The notes under the pieces: generated by a model
Told to the model about the DNA's origin: nothing
Databases searched by the model: none
What the model saw: the letters and a program-made list of their open reading frames with translations, nothing else
Position numbers and translations under genes: made by a program
Source: Syngnathus acus
Taxonomy: Eukaryota > Chordata > Actinopteri > Syngnathiformes > Syngnathidae
NCBI RefSeq assembly: GCF_901709675.1
Contig: NC_051089.1
Coordinates: forward strand, 19,240,008-19,304,007
Direction of reading: 5' to 3'
DNA: 64,000 bases
Part shown: piece after piece, positions 1 through 13,400 of the stretch
How positions within the stretch are numbered: the first letter of the stretch is position 1
How the letters are laid out: every line of letters starts with the position of its first letter

Positions 1-407
1 TGGCATACAAAGAGTTAAAAACATGCCTTTCTATAAAAAAACAACACTTTCCATAGCACGCGCTTTCGGGGTTAACGCGGTTCCCAAATTCTGGACCACA
101 AAGTCCGCATAAAAATGAGATTTCCATGTATTTACAAAAAACATTTAAAAAAAATATTGTAAAAATTTATAAAAGTGTGTGTTTTTCTCATACACAATAT
201 GTTGGGAGTATCTTGAATGTGAGAAATAGCTCCCGAAGGTCAACTGGATGCTCAGAGTCCAACTTTGCTGCAATTCTTCCGGCTTCCAGCTGGCTTGATG
301 CCAGTCTGTGAATTATAAAAAACGATTACAATAAACTACCATTAGGAATTATTTATGCTATGGTGCCATCAAGCGGTAGATGTACATGATGGCATCATCA
401 TCATGGC

Positions 408-650
408 ATGATACAAGCTAGTCCTTATCATGGAGGGAAGTTGGACGCTTCCACCGCCACGAGTCTCCACTATCTTGCAAGCATTCCACAAGATATGTCG
501 GAAGTTGCAGATCTGGGATATCTTACTGACAGGGCTCTGTCCACCCAGCATGTGAAGTCTGGATTCGGCGGAGAGCGCAGATGGACAACTTCTGAAGTCA
601 ACAAGCTGAAAGGCGATTACCAGCAATGCATCGTGGAGCACATAGGGCAT
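408..650 (+). other. unidentified open frame upstream of an LTR-like repeat
   Basis: An open stretch of about 80 codons (MIQASPYHGGKLDASTA ... VKSGFGGERRWTTSEVNKL) that I do not recognise. It runs into a segment (from 608) that is duplicated 180 bp downstream, and ends at CATG|gtaggt, which could be a splice donor. GGERRWTTSEV vaguely recalls Myb/SANT-like starts seen in fish transposon-derived proteins. It may be a piece of a retroelement or a single exon of an unknown gene. Confidence 0.25.
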
Positions 651-957
651 GGTAGGTTGACAAATTATTTTGATTGTATGATTATGTTGGAATGTAGACT
701 GTAATGATTAACCATCTGCAGAGGAAACAATCAAACTTATTCTGTTACCACAACAACATAAAACAAAGTGCTAAGGGGGTCTTAGGTGAAAGGCGATTAC
801 CAGCAATGCATCGTGGAGCACATAGGGCATGGTAGGTTGACAAATTATTTTGATCGTATGATTATGTTGGAATGTAGACTATAATGATTAACCAGCTGCA
901 GAGGAAACAATCAAACTTCTTCTGTTACCACAACAACGTAAAACAAAGTGCTAAGAC
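608..957 (+). repeat. tandem duplication, 180-bp period
   Basis: The block starting gaaaggcgattaccag at 608 recurs at 788 with a few substitutions, each copy running to caaagtgctaag. The two are joined by a short palindromic link (ctaagggggtcttag). The second copy continues into the LTR-like sequence. Confidence 0.85.
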
Positions 958-1191
958 CCCCTGCTCTGATTGACCAGCTGCCGGGGGTTCACGAAACCTG
1001 TTCACTCTCACCCCCACCCTGTTTTCTCTCAATAAATATCCCCTTGCAAGAGGCGTAAGTCAGACTGCTTTCAAGCACCTCTGTACTACACAGGGTGCTC
1101 ATGGCTTTCTCCGCTTGCAAGCGTAAAATGGCCAAACTGTCTCACATTTGGTCCTTGCAAAGAAGTTAGAGTGAGGAACACTCTAACAGTA
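787..1191 (+). mobile_element. putative LTR (TG...CA, AATAAA signal)
   Basis: The stretch begins TGAAAGG and ends CTCTAACA, has an AATAAA at about 1032 and is preceded by a G-rich tract. A related sequence lies on the other strand at 61585-61920. These features suggest a long terminal repeat, but no gag/pol, primer-binding site or target duplication was seen nearby. Confidence 0.35.
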
Positions 1192-1194
1192 GGA

Positions 1195-2709
1195 CACATA
1201 GGACATCACGGTCATCCACTGCATTTGTTTCTATCTCCGGTCATCTTGACTTTTGTCTTGCCACTGGATCTCGATGGTCTCGGACAAGAGTGAGGCTGAC
1301 GTTCTGCGCAGCTCACCCTCACTTTATTCCAAGTCAAGGCAAGTCATGACTTCAAACCATCCTGTGCAACCTTCACAGGTCCTGTGGCAATGGGCGCGTG
1401 GCAGCTGCGGATACACTAGGCACTGACAGTCACAGACCTATACGGAGGCGGCTCAGGGCATGTGGTTGCTCTTTATTGGACCGAAGCAGCAGTGGAGTTC
1501 GACAACCCCCTGGTTGTCTGAGCAGATATTTTTAGGATTCGCTCTGCTCACCTCCATGGAGGAAGGGGCTAGAAAAGGAAAATATGCCCTAAACATTGTC
1601 TGCTTCATATCACCATGGCCAGCTTACCACGGCTGGTGGGGATCCCTCCAAGCTGTATGACCCTCCAGCTGCCGCTTGCTAACAAGACGTGCACAACACT
1701 GATCAGCACTTATGCTCCAATGAAGACAAACCCAGATGATGTCAAGAACAAGTTCTACAAAGAACTGGATGCCCCCATTGCAGCAGTCCCACAATCAGAG
1801 AAGCTATTGGTTCTCGGGGACTTCAACGCCGGAGTAAGGACAGACCATCAGACTTGGGAAGGAATCATAGGGAAGCGTGGCATCGGCAAATGCAACAGCA
1901 ACGGTTTACTGCTGCTTCGTGCTTGTTATCACCAACACCATATTCCACCTGCCCACCCATAACAAGACATCGTGGATGCACCCTCACTCTAAGCATTGGC
2001 ATCTTATTGATTACATCATCATCAGGAAGAGGGATACGCAGGACCTTCAAAGTGACCAAGTGGTGCTGACTGCTGGACTGTTCATCGTGTCCAGGCTCAA
2101 ATTCCGCATCCTGCCTGTGAGAAGGCAAAAGACTGCGAAGAGACTGAACATCTCCAAGTTGAAGTGCAGCAAAGTTGCAGAAGACTTCGCCAAGGACCTC
2201 GAGAGTGAACTAACTGATGCAATGCTCGATGATGGGGCCAGCATAGAGGAGCAGTGGTTAACCTTCAGTGACGTCGTATACTCAACTGCCTCTGAACACA
2301 TCGGACCAGCTACCCGGCGTAACCAAGATTGGTGCGACGAGAAGGAGGAAGGGATACAGGTGCTCCTCGGAGAGGAAAAACAACTCCTTTGAGCGCATCA
2401 GAACAAACCATCCACGGACGTCAGTCCTCTGGATCCTTGCCCCTCCTCAATGCAGATGGGACCCAGCTGCTGATTGAGAAGAAGCAAAGCACCAGGATCC
2501 GACGCTATCCCTGTTGAAATGTACATGACAGCCTGAAAGCTTTTCTCAGAGACTCCAGCATCGACACCAACAGCTGGGCGATGCATTCTCTGGACCACCC
2601 AAGCTGGCGATGTAGGCTCACGACTGGAGCTCGCCAAAACTCAACGTAGCATGAGACCCAGAGAAAACATGCCGAATGCAAGGCCCGAGCTACCGCCATT
2701 ACAGCAAAT
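1195..2709 (+). mobile_element. decayed APE-type LINE with C-terminal zinc finger (family E), 5' part and internal deletion
   Basis: The 5' untranslated part (from about 1200) leads into endonuclease pieces: ISTYAPMKTNPDDV and LLVLGDFNAG (about 1700-1830), WEGIIGK, then after a frameshift near 1930 NKTSWMHPHSKHWHLIDYII (about 1965-2030) and RRNQDWCDE (about 2320). The reverse-transcriptase core is missing. The sequence jumps to the C-terminal region SLKAFLRDSSIDTNSW (2529-2580). The remainder follows at 2997-3140, beyond a nested LINE 3' fragment. Several frameshifts make it dead. Confidence 0.8.
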
Positions 2710-2996
2710 ACATCCACCATCAGGCAGACGCTACAGATTAATTAGGTCGAGGACTAGCAGATTTGCCAACAGTTTTTACCCTACAGCGGTAGTCACATTG
2801 AATGCAGCTAAACGTAAATGATTATGTCTGTGTATGTTCTTCTGTGGGTTTTTAGCTTGTTTTTTTATCTTTTTATTCTATTTATTCTATTTATTTTTTA
2901 TCGCATGCGCGGATCGGTTGGCACTTTTTAAATTCCGTTGTACATGTGACAATGACAAATAAAGATCTATTCTATTCTATGCTATTCTATTCTATT
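2710..2996 (+). mobile_element. 5'-truncated LINE 3' end (family F, L2/Rex1-like) nested in LINE E
   Basis: It encodes the last codons of an RT protein (RRYRLIRSRTSRFANSFYP type, ending NAAKRK-stop near 2820). An untranslated tail with AATAAAG and TTCTA repeats follows. A second copy is at 16741-17192. The break in LINE E on either side shows that it inserted into it. Confidence 0.8.
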
Positions 2997-3140
2997 CATG
3001 CGGGGGAGCCTTCAGGGCCTGGATTGGTCTCATCAGTCACCTCCGGGCCCACAATGCCTGCTCATTGATCTAGATTGAAGTCAATGGTCATCTTCGAATC
3101 CGAAGGACAGACAACATTAGATGATGACCTATCCTGAAAT
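2997..3140 (+). mobile_element. LINE E C-terminal zinc-finger end
   Basis: Reads C-G-(x)-AFRAWIGLISHLRAHNA, the Cys/His finger that closes this LINE family, then a GATGAT-type tail at about 3118-3128. It is the 3' continuation of the element interrupted at 2709. Confidence 0.75.
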
Positions 3141-4085
3141 CTTTCTGGTCCGACCTCGATTGCCTGTCCCTGACCACAATTTCGCCTTGCCCTGTCCGAC
3201 TCGACAACGCCTGTTTTTCACCAGTTAATTGCCACCACAATTCATATGCACATTCCTACTCTTGTTCAATTCAACCTGTGAAAATAAAGCGTTCTGCACA
3301 AGATTTTGGATAGAGTGACATCAAATGTGACCTCCAATTACCCACTATTCTCTCCACAAAAATTAAAAAAAAATGTGAATCCTTTTTTAATTACATTTAC
3401 AGGTTGCAGTGAACAGTAGGAATGTGCATACAAATCTTCGTAGCAAATTATCATAGTTTTCGGGCGATGCTAAAGTTGTTACAGGCCTAAACGCAGTCAG
3501 GCAGACAGACACGGCAGTTAGCTCCCGCTAGCTCCTGTGGCTTGCTGAGGCAGAATTTGCTTTTGACGGCTAAACATACAATATTAGTAAAATGAATTCA
3601 GCTTCTTACCAGCCAGTAATGTATGGCAGAGCAAAAAAGCTCCATGCCCACCACCGACCATGTAAGCAAGCCACTGCCGGTGAGGCAACCAGGAGCACCT
3701 TGCTCACTGGACCTCTTCGTCACAGTTACCCGCTGTTTATGCAGAAGGTACAGCGCCGTCGCGCTGCCAGTTAGCATCATGTGCATCAATTCCAGATAAA
3801 TAACTCGGATGCCTGCTTGTTGAAATTTTAAATTATCACCATCCTGACCCCATTTGCAAGTGCTCATTAGAAACAGCCGATTTTCTCCCAGCCCTGCAGA
3901 CAAGACTTGTCGTTTTGGCCTCAGTTCAGTAACATAGCACACTCCCCCATGCGTCTCAAGACGAGAAATTGAATCGAGTATGATGTCACAAAGGGAGTGT
4001 CCCCAGCAAACACTTTACTGCTGCGGGCTGTGATGTGGTGTGCAGGAATAATTCTATGCATGAGTAAAGGAATGGCGAGAAGAAC
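3141..4085. other. unassigned sequence
   Basis: I see only short shadow frames and no recognisable gene or repeat, apart from modest AT-rich runs near 3360-3400. Confidence 0.4.
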
Positions 4086-4548
<463 letters not shown>

Positions 4549-4563
4549 CCGCGCAGCGCCTGA

Positions 4564-4871
4564 GTTAAAGTTAAAGTCCCAATGATCGTCACACACACAT
4601 CTGGGTGTGGTGAAATTTGTCCTCTGCATTTAACCCATCCCCGTGTGATTTTGATCCATCCCCTGGGGGAGAGGGGAGCAGTGAGCAGCAGCGGTGCCGC
4701 ACTCGGGAATCATTTGGTGATCTAACCCCCCAATTCCAACCCATGATGCTGAGTGCCAAGCAGGGAGGAAATGGGTCCCATTTTTATAGTCTTTGGTATG
4801 ACCCGGCCGGTGTTTGAACCCACAAACTTCCAGTCTTAGGGCAGACACTCTACCACTAGGCCACTGAGCTA
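4564..4871 (-). mobile_element. tRNA-derived SINE, copy 1
   Basis: On the minus strand the head reads GTGGCCTAGTGGTAGAGTG, with a B-box GGTTCAAACAC. The body has CTATAAAAATGGGACCCAT and a conserved CTGCTCACTGCTCCC core. The tail is GGACTTTAACTTTAACTC. Four near-complete copies in the window define the family. It sits just 3' of the tdh relic. Confidence 0.85.
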
Positions 4872-5015
4872 AGCTAACGCAGCTTTTTTGTACATAGTGT
4901 ATAAGTAGGTCACGTTTTTTTTGTATCCCGATAATATGTTGTAATTGTGTCTACCGGATGTCGCTGGCGCGACTTGCTGCCGCTGCTCTCCGGTCATTTT
5001 TTATGCTATTTTATG

Positions 5016-6896
5016 TCTGACTGGGACATGTTCAAATCAGCAGCAACATATGACAATCAGATCGACATTGATGAGTACGCCATGACTGTGTCAGCCTACA
5101 TCAACAAATGCTCCGAGGACGTCAGCACCACTAAGAACATCATCACCCGAGCCAACCAACGACCCTGGATGACTGAGGATGTACGTCATACGCTACGAGC
5201 ACGGAACTCAGCCTTCAAGTCTGGCGACAAGGAGGCACTGAGGACAGCGAGAGCCAACTTGAACCGTGCCATCAGGCTAGCGAAGCGAAGCCACAGTCGG
5301 AAAATTCAGGATTTTTTCCACGACGCCAATAACACCAGGAGTATGTGGCAAGGCATACGGGCGATCACGGACTACAACTTACCCTCCCCCCCGGTGGGTG
5401 AGGTTGATGCTGTCTTCCTAAATGGTCTAAATAACTTCTTTGGGCGTTTTGAGGCACTAAACAGCACTCCTGCAGTTAAAACTGTTCCCCACCAGGAAGA
5501 GGAGGCCCTCTGCCTTGACTCAGCCGACGTGTGGAAGAGTCTGAGAAGAGTCAACCCACGTAAGGCCCCAGGCCCCGACAACATACCTGGGCGGGTGTTC
5601 AAGGAATGTGCAGGCCAGCTGGCTGGTGTCATCACAGACATTTTTAACATCTCGCTGGACCAAGCCAAAGTGCCAGTGTGCTTCAAGGCTGCCTCCATCA
5701 TTCCGGTGCCGAAGAAACCTCAAATCACCTCATGGAATGACTACAGACCTGTGGCACTGACTCCCATCATGATGAAGTGCTTCGAAAGGCTGCTCAAAGA
5801 TCACATCGTCTCCAGACTCCCCCCAACATTCGATCCGTTCCAGTTTGCCTACCGGCAGAACCGCTCCACTGAGGATGCCATCTCCTCCGTTCTTCACCTG
5901 AGCCTGGCTCACCTGGAGGAGAGGAACACCCACGTGCGGTTGCTGTTCCTGGACTTCAGCTCAGCGTTTAACACCATCATTCCACAACATCTGGTGGAAA
6001 AACTGGAACACCTGGGCTTCAGCACCCCCCTTCGGAACTGGCTGCTAGACTTCCTCACCAACAGACCTCAGTCAGTCCGGGTCGGACAGAACACCTCAGA
6101 TGTCATCACCCTCAGCACAGGCTCCCCTCAGGGCTGCGTCCTGAGCCCCCTGCTGTTCACCCTGATGACACACGACTGCGCCCCCAGGTTCACCACCAAT
6201 CACATCGTGAAGTTTGCAGACGACACAACGGTGGTGGGCCTCATCAGGGACAACAACGACCTGGACTACAGAGAGGAGGTGGAGCAGTCGGTGGGCTGGT
6301 GCAGAGAAAATAGCCTGATCCTGAATGTGGAGAAGACGAAGGAGATCATCGTCGACTTCAGGAAGAACCAGCCTCACCACGCTCCACTGATCATCAACAG
6401 CTCAGCTGTGGAGGTGGTCAGCAGCACTAAATTCCTGGGAGTCCACATCACAGACGACCTCACCTGGACTGTGAACACCACAACACTGGTCAAGAGGGCA
6501 CAGAAGCGCTTGTACTTCCTGCGGAGGATGAGGAGAGCCCACCTGCCCCCACCCATCATGAGGACGTTCTACCGAAGCACCATAGAGAGCATTCTGACAA
6601 GCTGTCTCTCGGTGTGGTGTGGAGGTTGCAGCGCCTCCGACTGAAAGAACCTGAGGAGAGTGGTGAGGACAGCAGAGAGGATCATCGGGGCTCCTCTTCC
6701 CTCCATTCAGGACTTGTCATCCCAGCGCTGCGTGTCCCGAGCCCGTAATATTATCAGTGACCCATCACACCCCCACCATGGACTGTTCTCCCTGCTGCCC
6801 TCTGGGAAGAGGTTTCGCAGCATCCGCTGCAGGTCCACCAGGTTCTGCAATAGTTTTTTCCCTGCTGTCGTCAGACTGTTGAACATTCAAACGTAG
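5016..6896 (+). pseudogene. LINE A reverse transcriptase, copy 1, one premature stop
   Basis: The frame is open from 4947 to a TGA at 6642-6644, where copy 2 has TGG (Trp), and then open again to 6896. RT motifs in order: [69 protein letters not shown], the catalytic FADD (about 6220) and FLGVHITDDLTW. The product would be the polymerase for target-primed reverse transcription. The endonuclease domain is absent because the copy is truncated. Apart from the single nonsense change it is very well preserved, so the insertion is young. Confidence 0.9.
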
Positions 6897-7141
6897 CATT
6901 CCTCTGCACACTTGTAAATACTGCTTTTGTCTCCTGCACTGTTTACATACTTTATCACTGCTGCACTTTGTACTTTATAATTATCTTATTTCATATTTTT
7001 ATATAGAATGTCACTTTTTTTAACCAGCCGAAATACCACTACATTGTTGAAAGCCGTATGCAACGAAATTTCGTTTTGTACACACCTAGTGTTGACAAAA
7101 TGACAATAAAGTTCTGTCTAAGTCTAAGTCTAAGTCTAAGA
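5016..7141 (+). mobile_element. L2-type LINE (family A), copy 1, 5'-truncated
   Basis: It begins within the ORF (SDWDMF), runs through the reverse transcriptase to a stop at 6894-6896, and has a 3' UTR ending AATAAAGTTCTG followed by four TAAGTC repeats. Such a 3' microsatellite tail is usual for L2/CR1-group LINEs. Copy 2 lies on the minus strand at 9349-15780. Confidence 0.9.
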
Positions 7142-8212
7142 CCTTGAGTGCCTTGAAAGGCGCCTCATAAATAAAATGTATTATTATTATTATTGCCCCT
7201 CTGAAATCTGTGATTGGAAATGGGCGTAATCAGGACAGAAACATGCCTATTTGTCTGCTGATTTGAGCCTTAAATTTTTCTAGAAATGATGAATCCCTGT
7301 GGATTTACAGTACTTACAAGCTGGTAGAGAGAAGCTAAGGTCCTTCAGCACTACGCTTAAAGTCCCTGAGCAAGGCAGTGATGCCATTGACCAGTTTTAA
7401 GTTTTCCATTCTCAATAGTGCATATTCTCCCATTGGCGTAAGTCAATTCGATACACTTTCAAAGTGTGGCGATTCCCCAGTCTAAGATTCTAACACACCC
7501 ACCATGCATAACCTGCAAATTTGTATGCAACACCCGAAGAGGCGTGATCTTATGAATAATAAATATAAATGATTTTTTTCAAATACTCAATATTAACTGG
7601 TGTACTAACCATGACAGCACCATGAAATATGATTTATTCTTCTTCTTCTTCTTCTTTTTTTTTTTTTAAGGCAGCTGTAGCATAAACTTTACATTGGGTG
7701 GTGGTTTCATAAATTTGGTAAGCACTGTGCGTGCTCTATTGTTGATCAGTTTTAATAATAATGGTTACATAAATTTTCACTAAATACATTCTGTCAGGTT
7801 TTATTTGTGTATAGGGTAAAGTCTAAGAATTGGAGTGCACGCTCTTGTAAAAACACTGGGTAACTCCACACTAACAAAAACAACAGACTTCTTTCTGTTC
7901 TTATCGCATTCTGGCCTGAGCTTCCGATGCACTACCGAGCATTTACATACAAGTTAAACAGTAATGAAAAACAAATAACGCCATAAACCAAATACAGCTT
8001 GAGCCATGATTTTTAAATGATTACTTTTACTGTTGATACTTGTCTTGGGCTGCATACAATATATTCAAAAAGGTGAATTCGAACCTGCGATGGTTTTATT
8101 TGTCCCTAAAGCAATTTATTTATTTCTCATCTGTCAAATATTTTAAGCACTGGTACTCATGGTCAAGGTTCAAATCCATATTTTTCTCTTGGCTACAGTT
8201 TTCTCTTCTAAA
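7142..8212. other. unassigned AT-rich sequence
   Basis: No gene recognised. There is a short TTATTA run near 7180 and a TTC/T run near 7640-7667. Confidence 0.4.
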
Positions 8213-8285
8213 CAGACACACACGCGCACGCGCACACACGCATGCATGCACGCACACACACACAAACACACACACACACACACAT
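8213..8285. repeat. CA/CG-rich dinucleotide repeat
   Basis: Alternating CA with interspersed CG, abutting the 3' end of LINE C (which lies on the minus strand). It may be that element's simple-sequence tail. Confidence 0.85.
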
Positions 8286-9345
8286 TCTTCGGGGTTTTGA
8301 TCACTACCCGTGGAAGAAGATGCGCACGCACACCATCATCATCGGCGGTCACCACGAGTGAGTATGACTGTCCCCTGTCTTGGGCCTTGTGGGTCTTCAG
8401 ATGGGCGTGAAGACCGATCCTGGACCCGATTGTTCTTGTGCAGTGTGGACAGGTGAATGTGATGGTGGTAGTGGGTTTGGGTTGGGCCTATTTGATGGAT
8501 GCTCTCTCCTTTCTGAGTTTGCGCTTGTCTTCTGCAGTATGGTGGAGGTCATCATTATAAAGTGCAGCACCCTCATGGACAAGGTTTCTCCATGTCAACC
8601 TATCTTTTGCCACGTCTTCCCAGGTCTTAAGGTCTATGTGAAACCTTTCGATGTTTGTTTTAATGTTGTCCTTATACCTCATCTTCTGGCACGTTTTCCT
8701 TCAACAAGCTGGGAGTAGAGAACTTGTTTTGGAAGTCGATCAGGCATGCGGACAACATGACCAGTCTATCTGAGCTGGTGTTGAGCGATGGTGGCAGTGA
8801 TTGTGAGGATGTCCAGGACACTGGTGTTGGTGCATCGATCCTCCCAACTGATCCTGAGGATTCTTTGGAGGCATCTCTGGTGATATACGTAGAAAGTTTT
8901 TAAATGCCTGCTGTATGTGGTCCAGGCCTCTGACCCATACAGAAAAGTGGGTAGCATTACAGCTATGTAGACCAGGATTTTGGTCTTTGCCAGAAGGTCA
9001 CGGTTCTCAAAGACTCTTTTTCTTAGCCTTGAAAAAGCCCCACTGGCACTGCTGAGGCGGTGGTGTATCTCATCATGAATGTTGGATTTTGATGATAGAA
9101 GGCTGCCTAGATCTTGGAAGTGGTCCACGTTTTCCAGTCTGGTGTTGTCAAAGGAGATGTTTGGGGGCGGGACAGGAGCACTGTTTGGTGGTGGCTGATG
9201 GAGGATTTCAGTCCATTTTATGTTGATGGCTAGACCAAACTGTATGCTTTCGCAAAGGCAACCAGAGTGCACTGTAGGTCCTCTTCTAAGAGGGCTACAA
9301 GGGCGTTGTCATCCGCATACTGCAGCTCCATGATGGATTGGTGGT
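8286..9345 (-). mobile_element. LINE C, 3' part (RT end, zinc finger)
   Basis: On the minus strand it reads MELQYADDNALVALLEEDL (about 9330-9275) and then, after a frameshift, IKWTEILHQPPP, GSEAWTTY and RCLQRILRISWEDRC (9240-8850). Near 8455-8400 comes a finger-like FTCPHCTRTIG ... RIGLHAH. It continues the RT interrupted at 15787 and is separated from it only by the LINE A/B insertion. Confidence 0.85.
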
Positions 9346-9348
9346 GGT

Positions 9349-10422
9349 TCTTACTTAGACTTAGACTTAGACAAACTTTATTGTCATTTTGTCAACACTG
9401 GGTGTACACAAAACGAAATTTCGTTGCATACGGCTTTCAACAATGTAGTGATATTGCGGCTGGTTAAAAAGTGACATTCTATATAAAAATATGAAATAAG
9501 ATAAGTATAAAGTACAAAGTGCAGCAGTGATAAAGTGTGTAAACAGTGCAGGAGACAAAAACAGTATTTACAAGTGTGCAGAGGAATGCTAAGTTTGAAT
9601 GTTCAACAGTCTGACGACAGCAGGGAAAAAACTATTGCAGAACCTGGTGGACCTGCAGCGGATGCTGCGAAACCTCTTCCCAGAGGGCAGCAGGGAGAAT
9701 AGTCCATGGTGGGGGTGTGATGGGTCACTGATAATATTACAGGCTTGGGACACGCAGCGCTGGGATGACAAGTCCTGAATGGAGGGAAGAGGAGCCCCGA
9801 TGATCCTCTCTGCTGTCCTCACCACTCTCCTCAGGTTCTTCCAATCGGAGGCGCTGCAACCTCCACACCACACCGAGAGACAGCTTGTCAGAATGCTCTC
9901 TATGGTGCTTCGGTAGAACGTCCTCATGATGGGTGGGGGCAGGTGGGCTCTCCTCATCCTCCGCAGGAAGTACAAGCGCTTCTGTGCCCTCTTGACCAGT
10001 GTTGTGGTGTTCACAGTCCAGGTGAGGTCGTCTGTGATGTGGACCCCCAGGAATTTAGTGCTGCTGACCACCTCCACAGCTGAGCTGTTGATGATCAGTG
10101 GAGCGTGGTGAGGCTGGTTCCTCCTGAAGTCGACGATGATCTCCTTCGTCTTCTCCACATTCAGGATCAGGCTATTGTCTCTGCACCAGCCCACCAACTG
10201 CTCCACCTCCTCTCTGTAGTCCAGGTCGTTGTTGTCACTGATGAGGCCCACCACCGTTGTGTCGTCTGCAAACTTCACGATGTGATTGGTGGTGAACCTG
10301 GGGGCGCAGTCGTGTGTCATCAGGGTGAACAGCAGGGGGCTCAGGACGCAGCCCTGAGGGGAGCCTGTGCTGAGGGTGATGACATCTGAGGTGTTCTGTC
10401 CGACCCGGACTGACTGAGGTCT
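9349..10422 (-). mobile_element. LINE A copy 2, 3' part
   Basis: Minus-strand continuation of LINE A from QSVRVGQNTSDVITL to the stop near 9589, with RT motif KFADDTTVVG, and ending in ACTTAG repeats (plus strand) at 9349-9371. It is joined at 10417-10422 (AGGTCT) to LINE B. Confidence 0.92.
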
Positions 10423-13400
10423 CATCATCATCATCATCATCGGTTTAAAGTCCGCTTTCCAGGCGCCGCTGGGTTGGACTAGGTTCTCGATATGGCCTTC
10501 TTCCACCGGGAACGGTCCATGGCCATCTCGTGGTTGATGCCGAGTGCCTTCATGTCGGCTGCCACGGCCATCTGCCAGGTCTTTTTAGGTCGGCCACTGG
10601 GTCTTGTTCCCTCTACGTTATACGACATAACTTTCTTCACCCAGTCGTTCTCGTCCTTCCTCACTACATGTCCGTACCATCGCAGTCTGCCTCTCCTCAC
10701 CACATCCACTATGGCCTCCACTCCCATCTTCTGTCTCAGCTCTGCACTGGTCTTTTCCTCCCTCATTGACACACCACACATCCATCTGATCATCCTCATT
10801 TCTGCTCTGTTTAGTTTGTCTTCATGTTCTGTTTTCAGGGCCCATGCCTCACTTCCGTACGTCATACTACTTCTGACGCAGGCTGAGTACACTTGGCCTC
10901 TCATCTTCAGGGATGGGGCCTTAGATGTTAAGAAGGGCATGAGTTCCCTGAATTTCTTCCACCCGCTTCTCACCCTTGTGGTCACTGCTAGGTCCACCCC
11001 CCCATCAGCGTTAAGCATGTCTCCAAGGTAGCAGAAGCTGTCCACCACCTCGTACATCTCCCCATCTACCACGAGCCCCTCTTGCTCAGCTGGGTCTGCT
11101 TGGGCGACTTCTCCCCTACACCGCTTGCATTGGAAGGTCTCACTTGCAGCTAGTAGGCTGCCTTTTACTCCGCTGCATCTTCGGTGTACCCATCTCTGGC
11201 AACCCTTGCACCGGATAGAGTTAGCTTGCACTCCCTTCCCGCAAACTCCACATGGCCATGCTCCTGACTGCGATATCACTCCCAGGCCAGCACCACCGAC
11301 CATGACCTTTGATTTTGCCGCATTCACCTTCATTCCTTTCACTTCCAGGCATGTCTTCCAGGCCGCTAGCTTCCTAGCTAGGTCTTCTCGGCTGTGAGCC
11401 ATCAATACCAGGTCATCCGCGTAGAGCAGCTCCCATGGTAGTCCACCCCTCACTTCCCTCGATACCACATCCATCACGATAGCAAACAGTAATGGGCTGA
11501 GCACTGATCCCTGGTGCACCCCTACCCTTACTTCAAACCCATTACTGTCGCCAACTCCTGTTCTAACAGTTGTGCAGGCTCTGCAGTAGAGAGCCATCAC
11601 AGCCTTTACCAGTCCCTCTTCCACACCCGACTTCCTTAGGGCCCACCTCACCACCTCCCTTGGCACCCTGTCGAACGCTTTTTCCAGGTCGACAAAAGCG
11701 AAGTACAACCTCTTCCTCTTCTCCTGGTGTTTCTCTTGCATCTGTCGGATGACAAAAATTGCGTCTGTTGTACCTTTACCAGGCATGAAGCCATACTGCA
11801 TCTCGTCCACCTTTACCCGTGTCCTCACCCTCTTTTCCAACACCCTCTCTAATAACTTCATTCCATGCTCCAGCAGCTTTATGGCCCTGTATGACCCGCA
11901 TGCGAGTGGGTCCCCCTTCCCTTTGAATAGAGGCACCAGGACGCTTCTTGTCCAGTCCTCCGGAATGTGCCCCTCAGCGATGACACTGTTACACAGGTCG
12001 GTCATCCACTGCACACCGACGTCTCCCGCTGCCTTTAGCATCTCTGCCACCACTCCAGATGGTCCAGCTGCCTTTCCATCCTTCATGGCCTTCATGGCTT
12101 TTCCCACTTCTGTCCGTGTGATCGGGCCACATTCACCCTCCACTTCGTCGCATCCCGCCTCACCATCCCAGTCATTCTCCACATTCAGCAGCTTCTCCAT
12201 GTACCTTCGCCATACTTCCTTCACTCCTCTGTTGTCTGTCACGATGTTGCCATCCTCATCCTTCACACAGTTTGCACCGGTCACATCACGCCTCTCCTTA
12301 ACCATTTGCTTCGCTATCTTGAAGAAGCTCTTTTGTCCTCTTTCACTCTCCAATTCACTTGCAAATTCTTTCCTCTTGGTCTCTTGGGCCTCCCACACTG
12401 CTGTCCGTGACGCCCTCCTTGCCTCTACATACCGCACTCGGTCTGCCTCCCTTTTAGATTTCTTCCATACTTTATGGCACCTCCTCTTCTCATTCACCGC
12501 TCTTTCGACGCTGTCATTCCACCACCATGTCTCTCTTTGTCTTGCTTTACCCTTTGACCATCCGCACACCTCCTCTGTGGCTTTAAGCAGAGCCTTCTTC
12601 ATTGCCTGCCACTTGCCATCCACACCACCCGACTCCATCATCTCCTCCACTTCTTCTGCTATATGCTCAATCTTCTCCCTAAACTCGTTTTTATTCCCTC
12701 CGCTATGTAGCTTCCACACCTTCAACTTGGGAGGATGCTTCTTAGCCCCCACCTTCTTGATCCGCAGAGTTAGGTCTCCGATGACTAGGCGATGTTGAGA
12801 CACACACTCTTCTCCGGGGATTGCCTTGGCATCCCTGACCAGGACGCGGTCCTCCTTTCTGACCATGATGTAATCTATTGTGCTCTTGCAGCCACCCGAA
12901 CTGTATGTTACTAATTTGGCTTCGTCCTTCTTGAAAAGCGTGTTGCACAGCACCAGCTCCAGTGCGTCGCCGAACTCCAGGATCCTCTCTCCCTCTGCGT
13001 TCCGCATGCCGTACCCCTGTCCCCCATGTACCCCCTCAAAGCCATCTGACTCCCTCCCCACGTGTCCATTCAGATCACCTCCCAGAATTCTAACCTCATT
13101 CTGGGGGATCCCTGACAGCACCATGATGGCCTTGTCCCAGAACGCATCCTTCTCGTCCTGACTTCTGCCAACTTGAGGGGCATAGATTGAAATTACGTTT
13201 GTCAGACGCTTCCCAACGATCAACTTCACAACGATGATCCGCTCATTTACCCTGCTAATGCTTAGCACTTGATCTATCCACTTTTCAGCAATAAGTACTC
13301 CATCACCACCAGTCCCTTCGTTGCAGCCTTGCCAGAAGAACTTGTACCTTCTGCCGATTGCACCCAGCATCCTTGCACTTCCACCCTTCCATCTCGACTC

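Noticed and set aside
11749-12798. 349-codon open frame on the + strand
   Set aside because: Exact antisense shadow of the intact LINE B ORF; composition (Ser/Pro/Cys-rich) reflects the opposite strand.
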